DNA of 64,000 bases from UBA6059 sp040222235 (GCA_040222235.1 JAVKDO010000101.1:8567-72566), one strand, 5' to 3'. Numbered from the stretch's first letter, positions 43,865-53,351 are shown. The notes: generated from the letters alone by a model not told the origin. A program made the numbers and translations.

Positions 43865-44473
43865 ATGATCACTATGAAAACAATGAGAAACACACTGGTC
43901 GTGCTTTTAACAGTTATTGGCACATCCGTATTCGCAACAGGTGGAGATACTATGGTAGACTCCCTAGACTTTCAGACCAGCGTATTACCGAGTCTTGAGA
44001 GTAAGTCGTTTCGCTTGATTTATCAATCGGAGACGCAACAGCCCGTGCATATAAAGCTAAGAGATGAGAATGGTACGCTTCAGTATAGCGAGCGTTATCA
44101 GCTTCAGTCATTTGTACAACCTTTTGACCTTAGTCAGCTGCCTGATGGTAACTATACCTTCGAGCTGCAAACCAAAGAAGGGAAGCAAGTGCATGAGATC
44201 AGCAATGTCCGTAAGGAGATTGTCGCTCCTGAGCTCAGCTTTGATCTTGAAGCTGATAGCAAGGTGGCAAGACTTCAGACGGAGGCACCTATGGGCGCCA
44301 ATATGCGATTGCTGATCTACGATCAGGAAGGAGCGATGCTGCACAAGGAAGACTGGGTGGCTGGTCAGAAGATCAATCGCCAATATAACATGGAGCAGGT
44401 AAAGGGCAAGGGCGTGACGTTTTTGCTGCTTAATAATGGTTCGGTTGTTACTGAGAAGGCAGTTAAATTTTAA
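43865..44473 (+). CDS. secreted protein with two beta-sandwich-like units
   Basis: This 202-residue protein has a signal peptide (KTMRNTLVVLLTVIGTSVFATGG). The first unit (about 40-110) contains FRLIYQSETQQPVHIKLRDENG and VQPFDLSQLPDGNYTFELQT and is clearly related to the single unit of the protein at 36959. The second (about 118-202) contains VARLQTEAPMGANMRLLIYDQEG and a final beta strand (VVTEKAVKF). The pattern is like T9SS-type or Ig-like modules of Bacteroidota. Function unknown. An internal ATG (codon 4) is an alternative start. It ends before the terminator at 44500-44526. Confidence 0.75.
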   Translation: MITMKTMRNTLVVLLTVIGTSVFATGGDTMVDSLDFQTSVLPSLESKSFRLIYQSETQQPVHIKLRDENGTLQYSERYQLQSFVQPFDLSQLPDGNYTFELQTKEGKQVHEISNVRKEIVAPELSFDLEADSKVARLQTEAPMGANMRLLIYDQEGAMLHKEDWVAGQKINRQYNMEQVKGKGVTFLLLNNGSVVTEKAVKF

Positions 44474-44499
44474 GAAAGTATCAATTCAGGTTTATGAAG

Positions 44500-44526
44500 A
44501 GCCGGCCATTGTGCCGGCTTTTTTTA
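44500..44526 (+). terminator. Rho-independent terminator
   Basis: Stem AGCCGGC (44500-44506) pairs with GCCGGCT (44513-44519) across a 6-base loop, followed by eight T in all. The T-run overlaps the stop codon of the convergent gene at 44524-45351, so the genes are packed end to end. Confidence 0.92.
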
Positions 44527-45351
44527 TTGGTCAACAGTGAAGGATTTGGCCTTCTTTTTCATCTTGGGCTGGAGTACCGCTACGTCTAGCTCAACATTGC
44601 TGATGGAGTAAGCGGACAGCAGCCCGAGTTCGTCGGAGAGTATCAATTTTACAGGTAGGAAAGTGCTCTGATCAATATCTATAATTGTTTCCAGCGCATA
44701 GTACTCTGGCACTTTGAGGATCAGCCCTTCCTTGAGTGTCCCGTATTCTCGTACCACATCATTCAGCTCTACAAGTTTATACTCACTCACTTTTAGCTTT
44801 TGCGAGAGGGATCGGGTCGACTCATCCTTGCCGACCAGATAAGTACTCATGCCACGGCGTTTGGATGATATCTGCACACGATTTATGCCTGTGGGGGGGT
44901 CCGTTGAAAGCCACGATACCTGATCGTGATTGTCATAGATAAGTGCAATCAGCTGGCCGATGTGGTCAAAGCCGATCTCATAAATTGTATGTTGATTGTT
45001 GTTTCTCGCTAAGGTGCCCATCGGATCCAGTTCCATTTTCATATAGGGAAACCCCAGTGGATCATATACCATCTTCTCAGCATTGGCGGTAGCATCGTAT
45101 GTGATCGTAGCTCCAGGGTCGGGATGGATGAAGGTCATACATACCTGAAAGGGATGCTGCTGATACCGAACCTCCTGTGAGCCCGCGCGCAGCTCACCGT
45201 TGTAACGCTCGGTAGTCTCTATTATAAAAGCCGCAGACTTGACAGCTCGGGATTTGGCAATAGTAGCTTGGATCAGCTCATGAGGATCAGACTGAGCCTG
45301 GGCGCCAAAGGCGGCCAACAATAAGGTCAATATGTACCAATGCGTTTTCAC
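44524..45351 (-). CDS. DUF1571-like exported protein with an embedded LysM-like stretch
   Basis: This 275-residue protein has a signal peptide (residues 1-19). Residues about 22-165 and 218-265 follow the DUF1571 plan (AFIIETTERYNGELRAGSQEV early, YALETIIDIDQSTFLPVKLIL late), a LolA-like half-barrel. Residues 170-217 (YLVGKDESTRSLSQKLKVS, then VELNDVV, LKEGLILKVP) match the LysM consensus, a peptidoglycan-binding module, placed inside the other domain. This suggests a periplasmic carrier or sensor held at the cell wall. The LysM assignment is from motif matching only. Confidence 0.65.
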   Translation of the reverse strand: MKTHWYILTLLLAAFGAQAQSDPHELIQATIAKSRAVKSAAFIIETTERYNGELRAGSQEVRYQQHPFQVCMTFIHPDPGATITYDATANAEKMVYDPLGFPYMKMELDPMGTLARNNNQHTIYEIGFDHIGQLIALIYDNHDQVSWLSTDPPTGINRVQISSKRRGMSTYLVGKDESTRSLSQKLKVSEYKLVELNDVVREYGTLKEGLILKVPEYYALETIIDIDQSTFLPVKLILSDELGLLSAYSISNVELDVAVLQPKMKKKAKSFTVDQ

Positions 45352-45460
45352 AGTGAAGAGGTAAACGCAGAATTAACCGTTTAGTCTATTGCAACTACTG
45401 AATTAGTGAGATTTATTTTACTCATTGTCAGCAACCTGCCATTTTTAATGGGAGTTTGCC

Positions 45461-46795
45461 CTACCGGGAAACAAGAACGGGAGCCTCGGAGGTCTTAGAT
45501 TCATTCTTGCCAATGATCAGCCGGTTACTCTTATCATAGGAGAAATAACTCCATACCCAGCTGATCAATACGAGGATGCGGTTGCGGAACCCAACCAGTG
45601 ACATGAGGTGGACAAACATCCAGATAAGCCATGCAAAGGTGCCTTGGGTCTTCAATGATTTCTTACCGACCATTAAATCCACGACCGCTTTGTTGCGGCC
45701 AACAGTAGCCATGCTGCCCTGGTCTTGGTATTCGAAGGCCTTCAGTGCCTTTTTATGCATTAGGTTCTGGATATTGTCGGCGAGTAGTATACCCTGCTGC
45801 ATAGCGGGTGGGGCGACCATCGCATGACCCTGAGGCAACTCTTCAGTGATCATTGCGGCGACATCACCAATAGCAAATATGTCTTCATACCCTTGTACCC
45901 GGTTGTACGAATCTACCTTGAGGCGACTGTTTTTGGTGTGAACTTCAGGGTTCAAGCCTTCGGTTGGGTTTCCTAGTACTCCAGCCGCCCAGATTAGGTT
46001 CTTGGTAGGGATTTTCCGATCTCCAAGATCTACTTCACCGTCGGTGTAGTCTTTGACGAATGTATTGAGATGCACCTGTACCCCCAGGTCTTGCAAAAAG
46101 TGCAGGGCTTCTTCACCCGCCTCCTCAGACATGCCGTTGAGCAGACGTCCTGTTCCCTCGACCAGATGGATGTCCATCTCTTGCAGCTCTAGCTCCTGAT
46201 AGTCAGTAGGGAAGACGTGCTTTTTCAACTCAGCCAAAGAACCTGCCAGCTCCACCCCGGTCGGTCCGCCACCCACGATGACAAAGTCAATCAGGCTGTT
46301 CATCAGCGCCTTGTCATCTGTCAAGAGCGCTAGCTCGAAATTCTTAATAATCTGATTGCGCAAGTCAATCGCATCCTCGATGGTTTTGAGTGGATACGAT
46401 TGCTGCATAATGTTCTTGTTGCCGAAGTAGTTAGTACTCGCTCCAGTAGCAATCACGAGATAGTCATACTTGACCGTGCCGATAGAGGTCTCGATGCAGT
46501 TTTCTTCCGGCAGGATACGCGTCACCTCACCCATGCGGAAGTAGAAGTCCTTGTGTGCCGCAAACTTTTTACGAAAAGGGAAAATAATGGAGCTGGTCTC
46601 CAATCCGGAAGTGGCCACTTGGTAGAGCAGTGGCTGAAATGTATGATGGTTGTACTTGTCAAAGAGCACTACCTGCGCGTTGACACCTTTGAGTGCTTTG
46701 ACGAGCTCCAGCCCTCCAAATCCACCACCTATCACTACGATTCTTGGCTTACCAAGATCTTCTATTCGGGTACGGCTGTGTATGAGTTTTTGCAT
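45461..46795 (-). CDS. ndh: type II NADH:quinone dehydrogenase (NDH-2)
   Basis: This 444-residue flavoprotein should oxidise NADH and reduce quinone at the inner membrane without pumping protons. The FAD dinucleotide motif VIGGGFGG lies at 22-28, a second NAD motif VIVGGGPTGVELAGSL lies near 170, and the NDH-2 blocks YNHHTFQPLLYQVATSGL and QGHAMVAPPAMQQG line the quinone and NADH sites. The C-terminal region has hydrophobic helices (FAWLIWMFVHLMSLVGF, ILVLISWVWSYF) for membrane attachment. Length fits the family. It stands alone after a 597-bp gap. Confidence 0.93.
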   Translation of the reverse strand: MQKLIHSRTRIEDLGKPRIVVIGGGFGGLELVKALKGVNAQVVLFDKYNHHTFQPLLYQVATSGLETSSIIFPFRKKFAAHKDFYFRMGEVTRILPEENCIETSIGTVKYDYLVIATGASTNYFGNKNIMQQSYPLKTIEDAIDLRNQIIKNFELALLTDDKALMNSLIDFVIVGGGPTGVELAGSLAELKKHVFPTDYQELELQEMDIHLVEGTGRLLNGMSEEAGEEALHFLQDLGVQVHLNTFVKDYTDGEVDLGDRKIPTKNLIWAAGVLGNPTEGLNPEVHTKNSRLKVDSYNRVQGYEDIFAIGDVAAMITEELPQGHAMVAPPAMQQGILLADNIQNLMHKKALKAFEYQDQGSMATVGRNKAVVDLMVGKKSLKTQGTFAWLIWMFVHLMSLVGFRNRILVLISWVWSYFSYDKSNRLIIGKNESKTSEAPVLVSR

Positions 46796-47392
46796 GCCTG
46801 TCTATTAACCAATTACAACGTGATGCTATTACTTATGATTCACTTCCATCGCCATTTGTTAACACTCTCGTTGGCATAGATTTGCAACTCGAGCCTTGGG
46901 TGAGGAGGGAACCGGTTCGATGACGGGTAGCAGCAATAAGTTCGATTGATTTTTTCGACTCTACGGTCATCCCGATAGGGGGTTTAACCATCTTTAATTA
47001 GCTCATCAGATACCCTGCTGGAGTGACAGATTGAATAGTGAAAAATGGCTGAATTGATTGAATGTGTCAGTTAGCAGCATCCAGTTACAGGTGTACAAGA
47101 TACTGCCACGTCGATATTACTTAATTTCAGCCTGTGCATCGTGAATCAAAAAAATCTAATTCAATCTTAAGCTATCCCATCTTCAGTTATGTTTCATTTT
47201 TAAGGCGTGTTTTTTCGCATATAACGTTTATGTAATGATTCCGTATTTGGGGGTTGCTCAGGAATTATCTTCGAATGAATCAGCAGTTCAAAATGGGTTG
47301 TTCAGGAAATGGGATATGGTAATGGATTATGCCATTGTTGTGTGAGTGTTTTGCCTATTTAAACCTAGGACTTCACTGCATTTGTAGGTGCT
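46796..47392. other. 597-bp gap, no supported gene
   Basis: This is the upstream region of the NDH-2 gene. It contains one CCGATAGG motif site (46972-46979) and a plus-strand TAGATTTG (46876-46883) of the -7 type without a gene after it. A 36-codon plus-strand frame near 47234-47344 is open but has no recognisable product. The right half is A+T-rich like the island that follows. Confidence 0.4.
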
Positions 47393-47653
47393 TTACTTAT
47401 TCATCATTCTATATAACTCTTTCAATTCTTGTTTCCTACCCTTGTCAAGTCCGTGCCATCTTATCCCTTGGATAGCTCCTTCTATGGCATAAAGCATATT
47501 GATACAAACTCCATTGCCTTCAATTGTCGCGATTTTGATTATTGCATTCATACTACCAATTGCCTTCAAATCTTGTTCGTTCTTTATGCCTATCAGATCC
47601 AACTTATGTGCAAGCGTTTTTCCAATATTCGGCAGGTTAGTTAAAGCATTCAT
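47393..47653 (-). CDS. TfoX/Sxy C-terminal domain protein
   Basis: This 86-residue protein is a stand-alone TfoX C-terminal domain: LTNLPNIGKTLAHKLDLIGI and DLKAIGSMNAIIKIATI are the helix-hairpin-helix-like opening, and LYAIEGAIQGIRWHGLDKGRKQELKELY closes it. Full TfoX proteins regulate competence in gamma-proteobacteria; this short form in Bacteroidota has no proven role. It is the last of three minus-strand genes, six bases from the CMD gene. Confidence 0.88.
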   Translation of the reverse strand: MNALTNLPNIGKTLAHKLDLIGIKNEQDLKAIGSMNAIIKIATIEGNGVCINMLYAIEGAIQGIRWHGLDKGRKQELKELYRMMNK

Positions 47654-47658
47654 ACAAG

Positions 47659-47967
47659 CTAATTTTCGTCATACGCTTCTATAACCAAGGGCAAATATTT
47701 GGAAGCTGCTTTCATTCCGATAACAGACAAACCTAAAAGAACAGTTGTTTTTACCTCTTCTCTTGTTGCTCCGGCATTTTTTGCCATTGGCACATGCATC
47801 CTAACCGCTCTTTCATCATCTGTAATCATTTTCATTCCTATATAAATCAGTTGCTTGGTTTTATTATCCAAGCCTTCCTCTGCAATTAGGGATTGAATAA
47901 AGCCTGCATAAGCTTTTTGGATTTCAGGGGCTTCATTCACAAATGTCTGTAATGGATTATTTTTCAT
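47659..47967 (-). CDS. carboxymuconolactone decarboxylase (CMD) family protein without the AhpD cysteines
   Basis: This 102-residue all-helical protein has the CMD pattern LDNKTKQLIYIGMKMITDDERAVRMHV, then AGATREEVKTTVLLGLSV. The Cys-x-x-Cys pair that makes AhpD-type members peroxidase partners is missing (the place reads ERAVRMH), so it is not a thiol enzyme of that type. Relatives of this form often sit in redox or detoxification islands, in line with the nitroreductase-like gene upstream. Function unknown. Confidence 0.82.
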   Translation of the reverse strand: MKNNPLQTFVNEAPEIQKAYAGFIQSLIAEEGLDNKTKQLIYIGMKMITDDERAVRMHVPMAKNAGATREEVKTTVLLGLSVIGMKAASKYLPLVIEAYDEN

Positions 47968-48027
47968 TTGCTACCCTTTATTTTAGTTTCCTAATTTTCC
48001 TGGTTCTGCTTTATGCCTTCAATAATT

Positions 48028-49053
48028 CTACGCCCCAATTTTTTGTTTTTGATTTTTTTGGGATACAACTTCTAATGAATTTATCATGACCTGTTCTGCA
48101 CTTCTTCTTGGAGAGTATGGGGTTTTTTCACCATATCCTATTCTCATTATTATTGCTGGATATTCATTGCCAATTTGTAGACTACTCCTCAACTCATTTG
48201 ATAATGATTCTATTTCACACGGAGGATTTAGGTAAGCGTTAGCGATTCCTAATTCAGTAAGTTTTAATAGCACTCTTTCAAGTGATAGGCCAAGAGAAAT
48301 CCATTCATCGGCAGTATTGCCTTTGGAAGAGAGTAACACAAAATGAGAAGAGGATTTTACTTTTTCCTTATCGGATTTATTCTGCTTATCAGGTGTTAAA
48401 AAGGATTTGACGATCATCTTGCCTATGAATTTGGGCATTGAAGGAGACCCCATTACTTTGTAGGATAAACCATTATTGGTCTTGTAAACGTGGGTTTCGT
48501 TAAACCTAATCCAAGAGATCAGCTCATCCTTGAATTTTGCGTCATTCATTTGTATTTCATTACCCTGTAGTATGTAATTTTCTATCGTGTTGAATTCTTC
48601 AGAGTATTTCTCATAAAAATGAATATTGATGTTCTCTTCTAATTCTACGCTTTTCAATTGGTCAATTTCCTCTTCTTCTATTTTCTCACCACTATATTGA
48701 TTTCTATTTGATTGACGTTCTCGTATAGTCTTAACAACAGAATCTTCAGTCACAGATTTGACTTTTTTCAATTCTACTTTAATTGAATATTCCCCACCTC
48801 TATCCATGCAAATGGACCTATTTGCTATATAACCAAAAGAAGGTGCTGCGACACATATATTTTCAGCTGCACAACCCAAACTGATATATAATTCTCGATG
48901 AGAAGGGTCTACTACTGGTAACTTATAGTCATAGTCGGGATAAACTTCGATTTCGTCTTCTGTAACCTTAAATTTCCACGGCTGGCTATTATGACCTGAT
49001 GGAGCTCTTGCTGCTAATTCTATAAGTTTTTCTAATTCAGTATTTGTCACCAT
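48028..49053 (-). CDS. Acg-like nitroreductase-family protein
   Basis: This 341-residue protein has the nitroreductase opening LIELAARAPSGHNSQPWKF (FMN-phosphate region), an internal half-repeat joined by RERQSNRNQYSGEKI, and the C-terminal block EWISLGLSLERVLLKLTELGIANAYL followed by IIMRIGYGEKTPYSPRRSAEQV. The double-domain form and the RRS ending fit Acg-type proteins, which can bind flavin but often lack reductase activity. It is the first gene of a three-gene A+T-rich cluster. Role unknown; flavin storage or detoxification is possible. Confidence 0.82.
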   Translation of the reverse strand: MVTNTELEKLIELAARAPSGHNSQPWKFKVTEDEIEVYPDYDYKLPVVDPSHRELYISLGCAAENICVAAPSFGYIANRSICMDRGGEYSIKVELKKVKSVTEDSVVKTIRERQSNRNQYSGEKIEEEEIDQLKSVELEENINIHFYEKYSEEFNTIENYILQGNEIQMNDAKFKDELISWIRFNETHVYKTNNGLSYKVMGSPSMPKFIGKMIVKSFLTPDKQNKSDKEKVKSSSHFVLLSSKGNTADEWISLGLSLERVLLKLTELGIANAYLNPPCEIESLSNELRSSLQIGNEYPAIIMRIGYGEKTPYSPRRSAEQVMINSLEVVSQKNQKQKIGA

Positions 49054-49437
49054 TTTTTATTTAAAAATACTGTGTGGAGCCAGAAGCGAAAATGATGAAA
49101 ATCAGCATGCCATCATGATCTTGAATTTTGAGGTGCACTATTTGCAGGTCATGTCAGTAGTTTTAGTTTTCAAATTAGACCTAATCTCACTGTCCTATTT
49201 TTTGGGGACGATGCATCACGAATTATCTCCACAACATTCAACTAAAAAAGCTCAGCCAGTTTGATAAAAAAGCATTGAGCTATCTGGTTTGATTCCAAAA
49301 TGAATCGCATAAGGTGATTATAAGACGAGTGACTTTTTAGGAGGTGTTCCGTCCAACAGTTGATATTTTAACTACAGTTTAGAGGTTAAGTCTCACCATG
49401 CTAGTTTCAAAGTATTGTCTAAATTGACTGCTTCTCC
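49054..49437. other. 384-bp gap between divergent genes, no gene seen
   Basis: It separates the minus-strand Acg cluster from the plus-strand ATPase-MscS operon and must hold both promoters. The sequence is A+T-rich. No repeat, hairpin or clear TAnnTTTG element at the right distance was found. Confidence 0.4.
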
Positions 49438-52392
49438 ATGAATTTCTCCATTTCCACAGTCGACCAGGCCATCATCCAAGCGGTAAAGGGTACCTATTGC
49501 GCCCAGCTGGCACAGCGAAAGGCCGACTTGATGCGCAGAGTAGAGGCATTCGTATCGACCATCAGAAAGGTGAGTAACAAGGATGAAAATGACCTCTCCA
49601 GCTTCGCTGCTTACAAGAAGGAAATCGAATCATTGATCCAAAATATTCCTCTCCATGATGAGCAATCTTTCTTAGAGACAGAATATCAGAGTTTGATTAG
49701 CGCAATGGATGAACTCATTGCGGGCTGGCCTACGCAGGTGGAGGAAGTACAGGCCAAAGAGAGATACTATAAGCAGCAAGGAGATAATATTATCACAAGT
49801 ACTGGAAAGACAGTGAAGCGTTCACTTTTTCTAATAAGTAAGCTACCGCGAAAAACTGCAAATGGCGTTAGAAAGCGTCTTGGTAAAGCGATGAAGGATA
49901 TTCAATATGCTAAGCATAAAGTGCCATTAAAGGCATTTGCTGAAATTTACCTCAAAGAGGCGTTGATTCGCGAGTTACTAGGACAGTCATATGCCTGGAT
50001 GCGCCTGGAGGCCCGGATTTATGACTTGCTGTTTGAAATGGAGGATGCGTATACAGCGGAGGTTGATTTTACCATTTCGGAGGATAAGGTGGCAGAGATG
50101 CAACTGGTCATCGATGAGCAGTACGATGCTACTTCCAAGGGAGTGGATACCTGTGTCACTAAGGTGATCAATCAGTTTAAACAGAACTATGCTAAGGCTG
50201 GCACCTTCGAGCTGAAGTCAGCTAAACTGACTCCAGCTAAAGCAACTATAGTGATAGCAGAAAATCGCACTACTCTAAAGTCCCTTGCCAATGGCTGGCA
50301 AAGGACACATCAGACAATGCTCGAGGACTGGCGACTCAACGCCCAGCTCAGGAGAATGAGTGCTCTAGTTAGACAGGAATACGTGACATTGGAAAAGCGG
50401 ATTGCTGAGAAGAAGGCTACCATCACTATTGGATTTGCTGAAATTGATAATTACTTGACCGAAGCTAAGAAGCGAGCCGCCAAAGATTCTCCGGTAGGAG
50501 AACTTAAAAAACTGCTGGTCAAAGAGAAATATGAGGCTAGCAAGTCACTCAATAATCAACTACTAAAGAATACTGTAGAAGCCCTTATCAATCAAAACTT
50601 TGCGGCACTGGTCAACCGACTGGATACAAAAACGAATGAACTTTGCCAGCTGCTACCCGACAAGACGGCCATCCTGAAATCCGGTGCATATGATGTACCT
50701 GTCAAATCTTCAGATCTGCAGTTCTTTAGCCCACAGGAGCTGTTTGCTTTTGAGTACATGCCGGGATTTACAAAGGCTACAGAGAAGCTGCGTCAGCTCG
50801 TCACCCGGGAGATCGATGCGCTTATCGCGGCGACCGACGATCTGGATGATATCGTGACCTTCTGCCTTGATTCGGCTATGGCTTCACTTGATCAGGACAA
50901 TGCCGACCCCTCCGAAAGCCTGATGGTGTATCAGGAAGGGCTGGATCGTGCTCTCAACAAGCTCCGCGAGGATGAAAAGCAACTAGATCAGCTTACCGAG
51001 ACAATATTAGCAGAGAGCCTACAAGCGGTAGATTATCTGGTCGCTAGCATCATAGAACTGACTAGTAATGAGAATGCACGTGAGCTCAATATGCGTATCA
51101 ACAAGGGTAAGGCACTGCGGAGCAAGGAGCATTATCTCGACCGCTTAAGACAAGCCAGTAGCAAGGCGGGCAGACAGTTGACGGTAAGTTCATTGCGCTT
51201 AGGTCGTATATTTTCGAAGGTGACGAATAGCTTGCAATCTTCCCTTAGTGTACCGGCTGGTGAGCAAAAGGTATCGTCTGAAGTTTCCGATTTTCTTGCT
51301 GAAAGTTTTTCTCGGATCAATGATCTTCCGATAGTTTATCAACGGCTTTATAAGATCTCGGCCCTGACTGACCAAGGCCTTTTTGAGGGTAGGGGTGTCG
51401 AACTCGCCAAACTGAAGTCTGCCTATCAGACTTGGGAGTCTGGCAAGCATGCCCCGACAGTGTTAGTAGGGGAGAAGTGGAGCGGACTGACCTCTCTCGT
51501 CAACCATTTTCTGGATGTACTTAAGCCTAAGCTGAGTGTAATCAGAGTGGATCATCATAGGAGCATTAGCAATGACACTGAGCTGATGGAGGTACTATCA
51601 ATGTATTTCAAAGAAAAGCTTGACACGGTACAGGAAGTGATCGAGCACATCAATGCCCTACCGGCAAAGAAGATTGTGGTGGTGGAAAACCTACAATTTT
51701 ACTACCTCAAGAAAGTACACGGATTTCAGGCACTTCAAACGCTCTTCAAAATCATCGCCGAGACTGATCAGCAGGCCTTTTGGTTGGTAAGCTGTACGGA
51801 ATATGGATGGCAATACCTAGAGTCGACTAATGCCGCCCGAGACCAGTTTCGTCATCTGATTTTGACAGAGCCCATTCCTAATGAGCAGATGGTGGAGTTG
51901 ATCATGAAGCGCAACCGAATCAGCGGTTACAATGTTCAGTATGAAGTGTCGCCGGATCTGATTCGCAACAGGAAGTTTAACAGACTCGGACTTGAGGCAA
52001 AACAGGAATACTTGAAGAAGAATTTTTTCACCAACCTCATTAAGTTCTCCAAGAGCAATGTGAGCCTTGGACTTATTTTCTGGTTACTGTCTACAAAAAG
52101 CATTAGTGAGGATACCATCACGATCGGCTGGTTTAAGGAACCCGATCTATCCTTCCTTAAGCAGCTCTCCATGCCTAAAGTTTTCATCCTCAACAATCTC
52201 ATCCTTCATGATGGCCTTACGATCAATCAGCTATCACAGGTCATGCGGATGGGCACCAGCACCGTGCAGGCCCTGGTGATCAATCTGGAGGATGACGGGG
52301 TGCTGATCGCCCGAGAAGATCAGTATTTGGTCAACCCTTTTGTATTCCGACAGATCGTCAATCACCTGAAACTCAAAAATCTGATCCACTGA
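49438..52392 (+). CDS. 984-residue ATPase-like protein: helical N-terminus, degenerate P-loop domain, C-terminal winged helix
   Basis: I do not recognise a named family. Residues 1-640 are almost all charged helix, with coiled-coil character, and no membrane segment. A GRGVELAKLKSAY lead-in (near 650) is followed by a P-loop-like site VLVGEKWSGLTSL: Gly678-Ser686 follow GxxxxGK[ST] except that Lys is Leu684. A Walker-B-like strand KKIVVVEN ends in Glu750, and FWLVSCTEYGW near 782 is at a sensor-1 position. The fold looks like an AAA+/ORC- or STAND-type ATPase that has probably lost normal ATP hydrolysis. Residues about 915-980 form a winged helix (LTINQLSQVMRMGTSTVQAL). The TGATG overlap with the MscS gene couples their translation, so the two should act together. 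Confidence 0.7.
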   Translation: MNFSISTVDQAIIQAVKGTYCAQLAQRKADLMRRVEAFVSTIRKVSNKDENDLSSFAAYKKEIESLIQNIPLHDEQSFLETEYQSLISAMDELIAGWPTQVEEVQAKERYYKQQGDNIITSTGKTVKRSLFLISKLPRKTANGVRKRLGKAMKDIQYAKHKVPLKAFAEIYLKEALIRELLGQSYAWMRLEARIYDLLFEMEDAYTAEVDFTISEDKVAEMQLVIDEQYDATSKGVDTCVTKVINQFKQNYAKAGTFELKSAKLTPAKATIVIAENRTTLKSLANGWQRTHQTMLEDWRLNAQLRRMSALVRQEYVTLEKRIAEKKATITIGFAEIDNYLTEAKKRAAKDSPVGELKKLLVKEKYEASKSLNNQLLKNTVEALINQNFAALVNRLDTKTNELCQLLPDKTAILKSGAYDVPVKSSDLQFFSPQELFAFEYMPGFTKATEKLRQLVTREIDALIAATDDLDDIVTFCLDSAMASLDQDNADPSESLMVYQEGLDRALNKLREDEKQLDQLTETILAESLQAVDYLVASIIELTSNENARELNMRINKGKALRSKEHYLDRLRQASSKAGRQLTVSSLRLGRIFSKVTNSLQSSLSVPAGEQKVSSEVSDFLAESFSRINDLPIVYQRLYKISALTDQGLFEGRGVELAKLKSAYQTWESGKHAPTVLVGEKWSGLTSLVNHFLDVLKPKLSVIRVDHHRSISNDTELMEVLSMYFKEKLDTVQEVIEHINALPAKKIVVVENLQFYYLKKVHGFQALQTLFKIIAETDQQAFWLVSCTEYGWQYLESTNAARDQFRHLILTEPIPNEQMVELIMKRNRISGYNVQYEVSPDLIRNRKFNRLGLEAKQEYLKKNFFTNLIKFSKSNVSLGLIFWLLSTKSISEDTITIGWFKEPDLSFLKQLSMPKVFILNNLILHDGLTINQLSQVMRMGTSTVQALVINLEDDGVLIAREDQYLVNPFVFRQIVNHLKLKNLIH

Positions 52393-53351
52393 TGCGCCAC
52401 TTTCTACATATCGCATTAATGCTGGTCGGCTCTTACGCATCGAATGGACAAGACTCTACACTGCAGTCGACTGCCGACAGTATGGAGACGGTGGTCATCA
52501 ATAGCGTGGATAGCCTGATCGCCACGCCTCAGAGTGCCATCTCCAAGACCAAAGATGCGCTCAATTCATCCAAGATCAATGCCCCGTCGCTCGAAGATAT
52601 CTTCTCACTTTCTAAAGTGTTGTGGTCACTGATTTTTATCCTTGGAGGATATTTTGTGCTACAGTTTTTGACCCGCTTGCTCTATCTCCTAGCGGAAAAA
52701 AGCACCAAGTACCGTATCACCATCAAAGGCTTTGTGCCGGTCCTCAGGATACTTGGATGGGTGATGGTTATCTTCATTGTGATCGTCGGTGTGATCCAGC
52801 CGCCGATAGCGACAGTGCTGGCGCTCTCTGCGTCCATCGGTGTGGCAGTGGGCTTTGCCTCTCAGGACATCCTCAAAAACATCTTTGGCGGGATCACTAT
52901 TCTTTTCGATAGGCCATTCAAGGTAGGGGATAAGATACAGGCCGGAAATCACTACGGTGAGGTAGTCGAGATTGGCTTGCGCTCTACCCGCATCGTGACG
53001 CCTGACGACTCATTGGTCTCCATCCCCAACGGTGAGCTGATGAACCAGTCTGTCTCCAATGCCAATGCTGGTGAGACCAACTGCCAGGTAGTCGCCGAGA
53101 TCTACCTACCGGAAAATGTGGACATGCCGAAGGTCCGAAAGCTAGCCACCGAGGCAGCACAGGTATCCAAGTACATCTACCTCAACAAGCCTATCGCTGT
53201 ACTCTTTGCTCATGGAATGAACGAAGAACAGCGGTATGTTAAAATGAAGATCAAAGCTTATGTGATGGATGTACGCAATGAGTTTGCCTTCAAAAGCGAT
53301 ATGACCGAGATCGTTATAGCCGAGCTGATCAAGGAAGGGATATTGGGGTAG
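52392..53351 (+). CDS. MscS family mechanosensitive channel
   Basis: This 319-residue protein has a signal peptide, a polar periplasmic stretch (about 20-70), membrane helices near 77-98, 112-135 and the pore helix region (TVLALSASIGVAVGFASQD near 142-160), then the conserved NIFGGITILFDRPFKVGDKI beta domain and a C-terminal alpha-beta part. The length is that of small MscS proteins. Its start codon shares one base with the upstream stop (TGATG), so it is made only when the ATPase-like protein is translated. This points to a channel controlled by, or reporting to, that large cytoplasmic partner, not a free osmotic safety valve. Confidence 0.92.
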   Translation: MRHFLHIALMLVGSYASNGQDSTLQSTADSMETVVINSVDSLIATPQSAISKTKDALNSSKINAPSLEDIFSLSKVLWSLIFILGGYFVLQFLTRLLYLLAEKSTKYRITIKGFVPVLRILGWVMVIFIVIVGVIQPPIATVLALSASIGVAVGFASQDILKNIFGGITILFDRPFKVGDKIQAGNHYGEVVEIGLRSTRIVTPDDSLVSIPNGELMNQSVSNANAGETNCQVVAEIYLPENVDMPKVRKLATEAAQVSKYIYLNKPIAVLFAHGMNEEQRYVKMKIKAYVMDVRNEFAFKSDMTEIVIAELIKEGILG

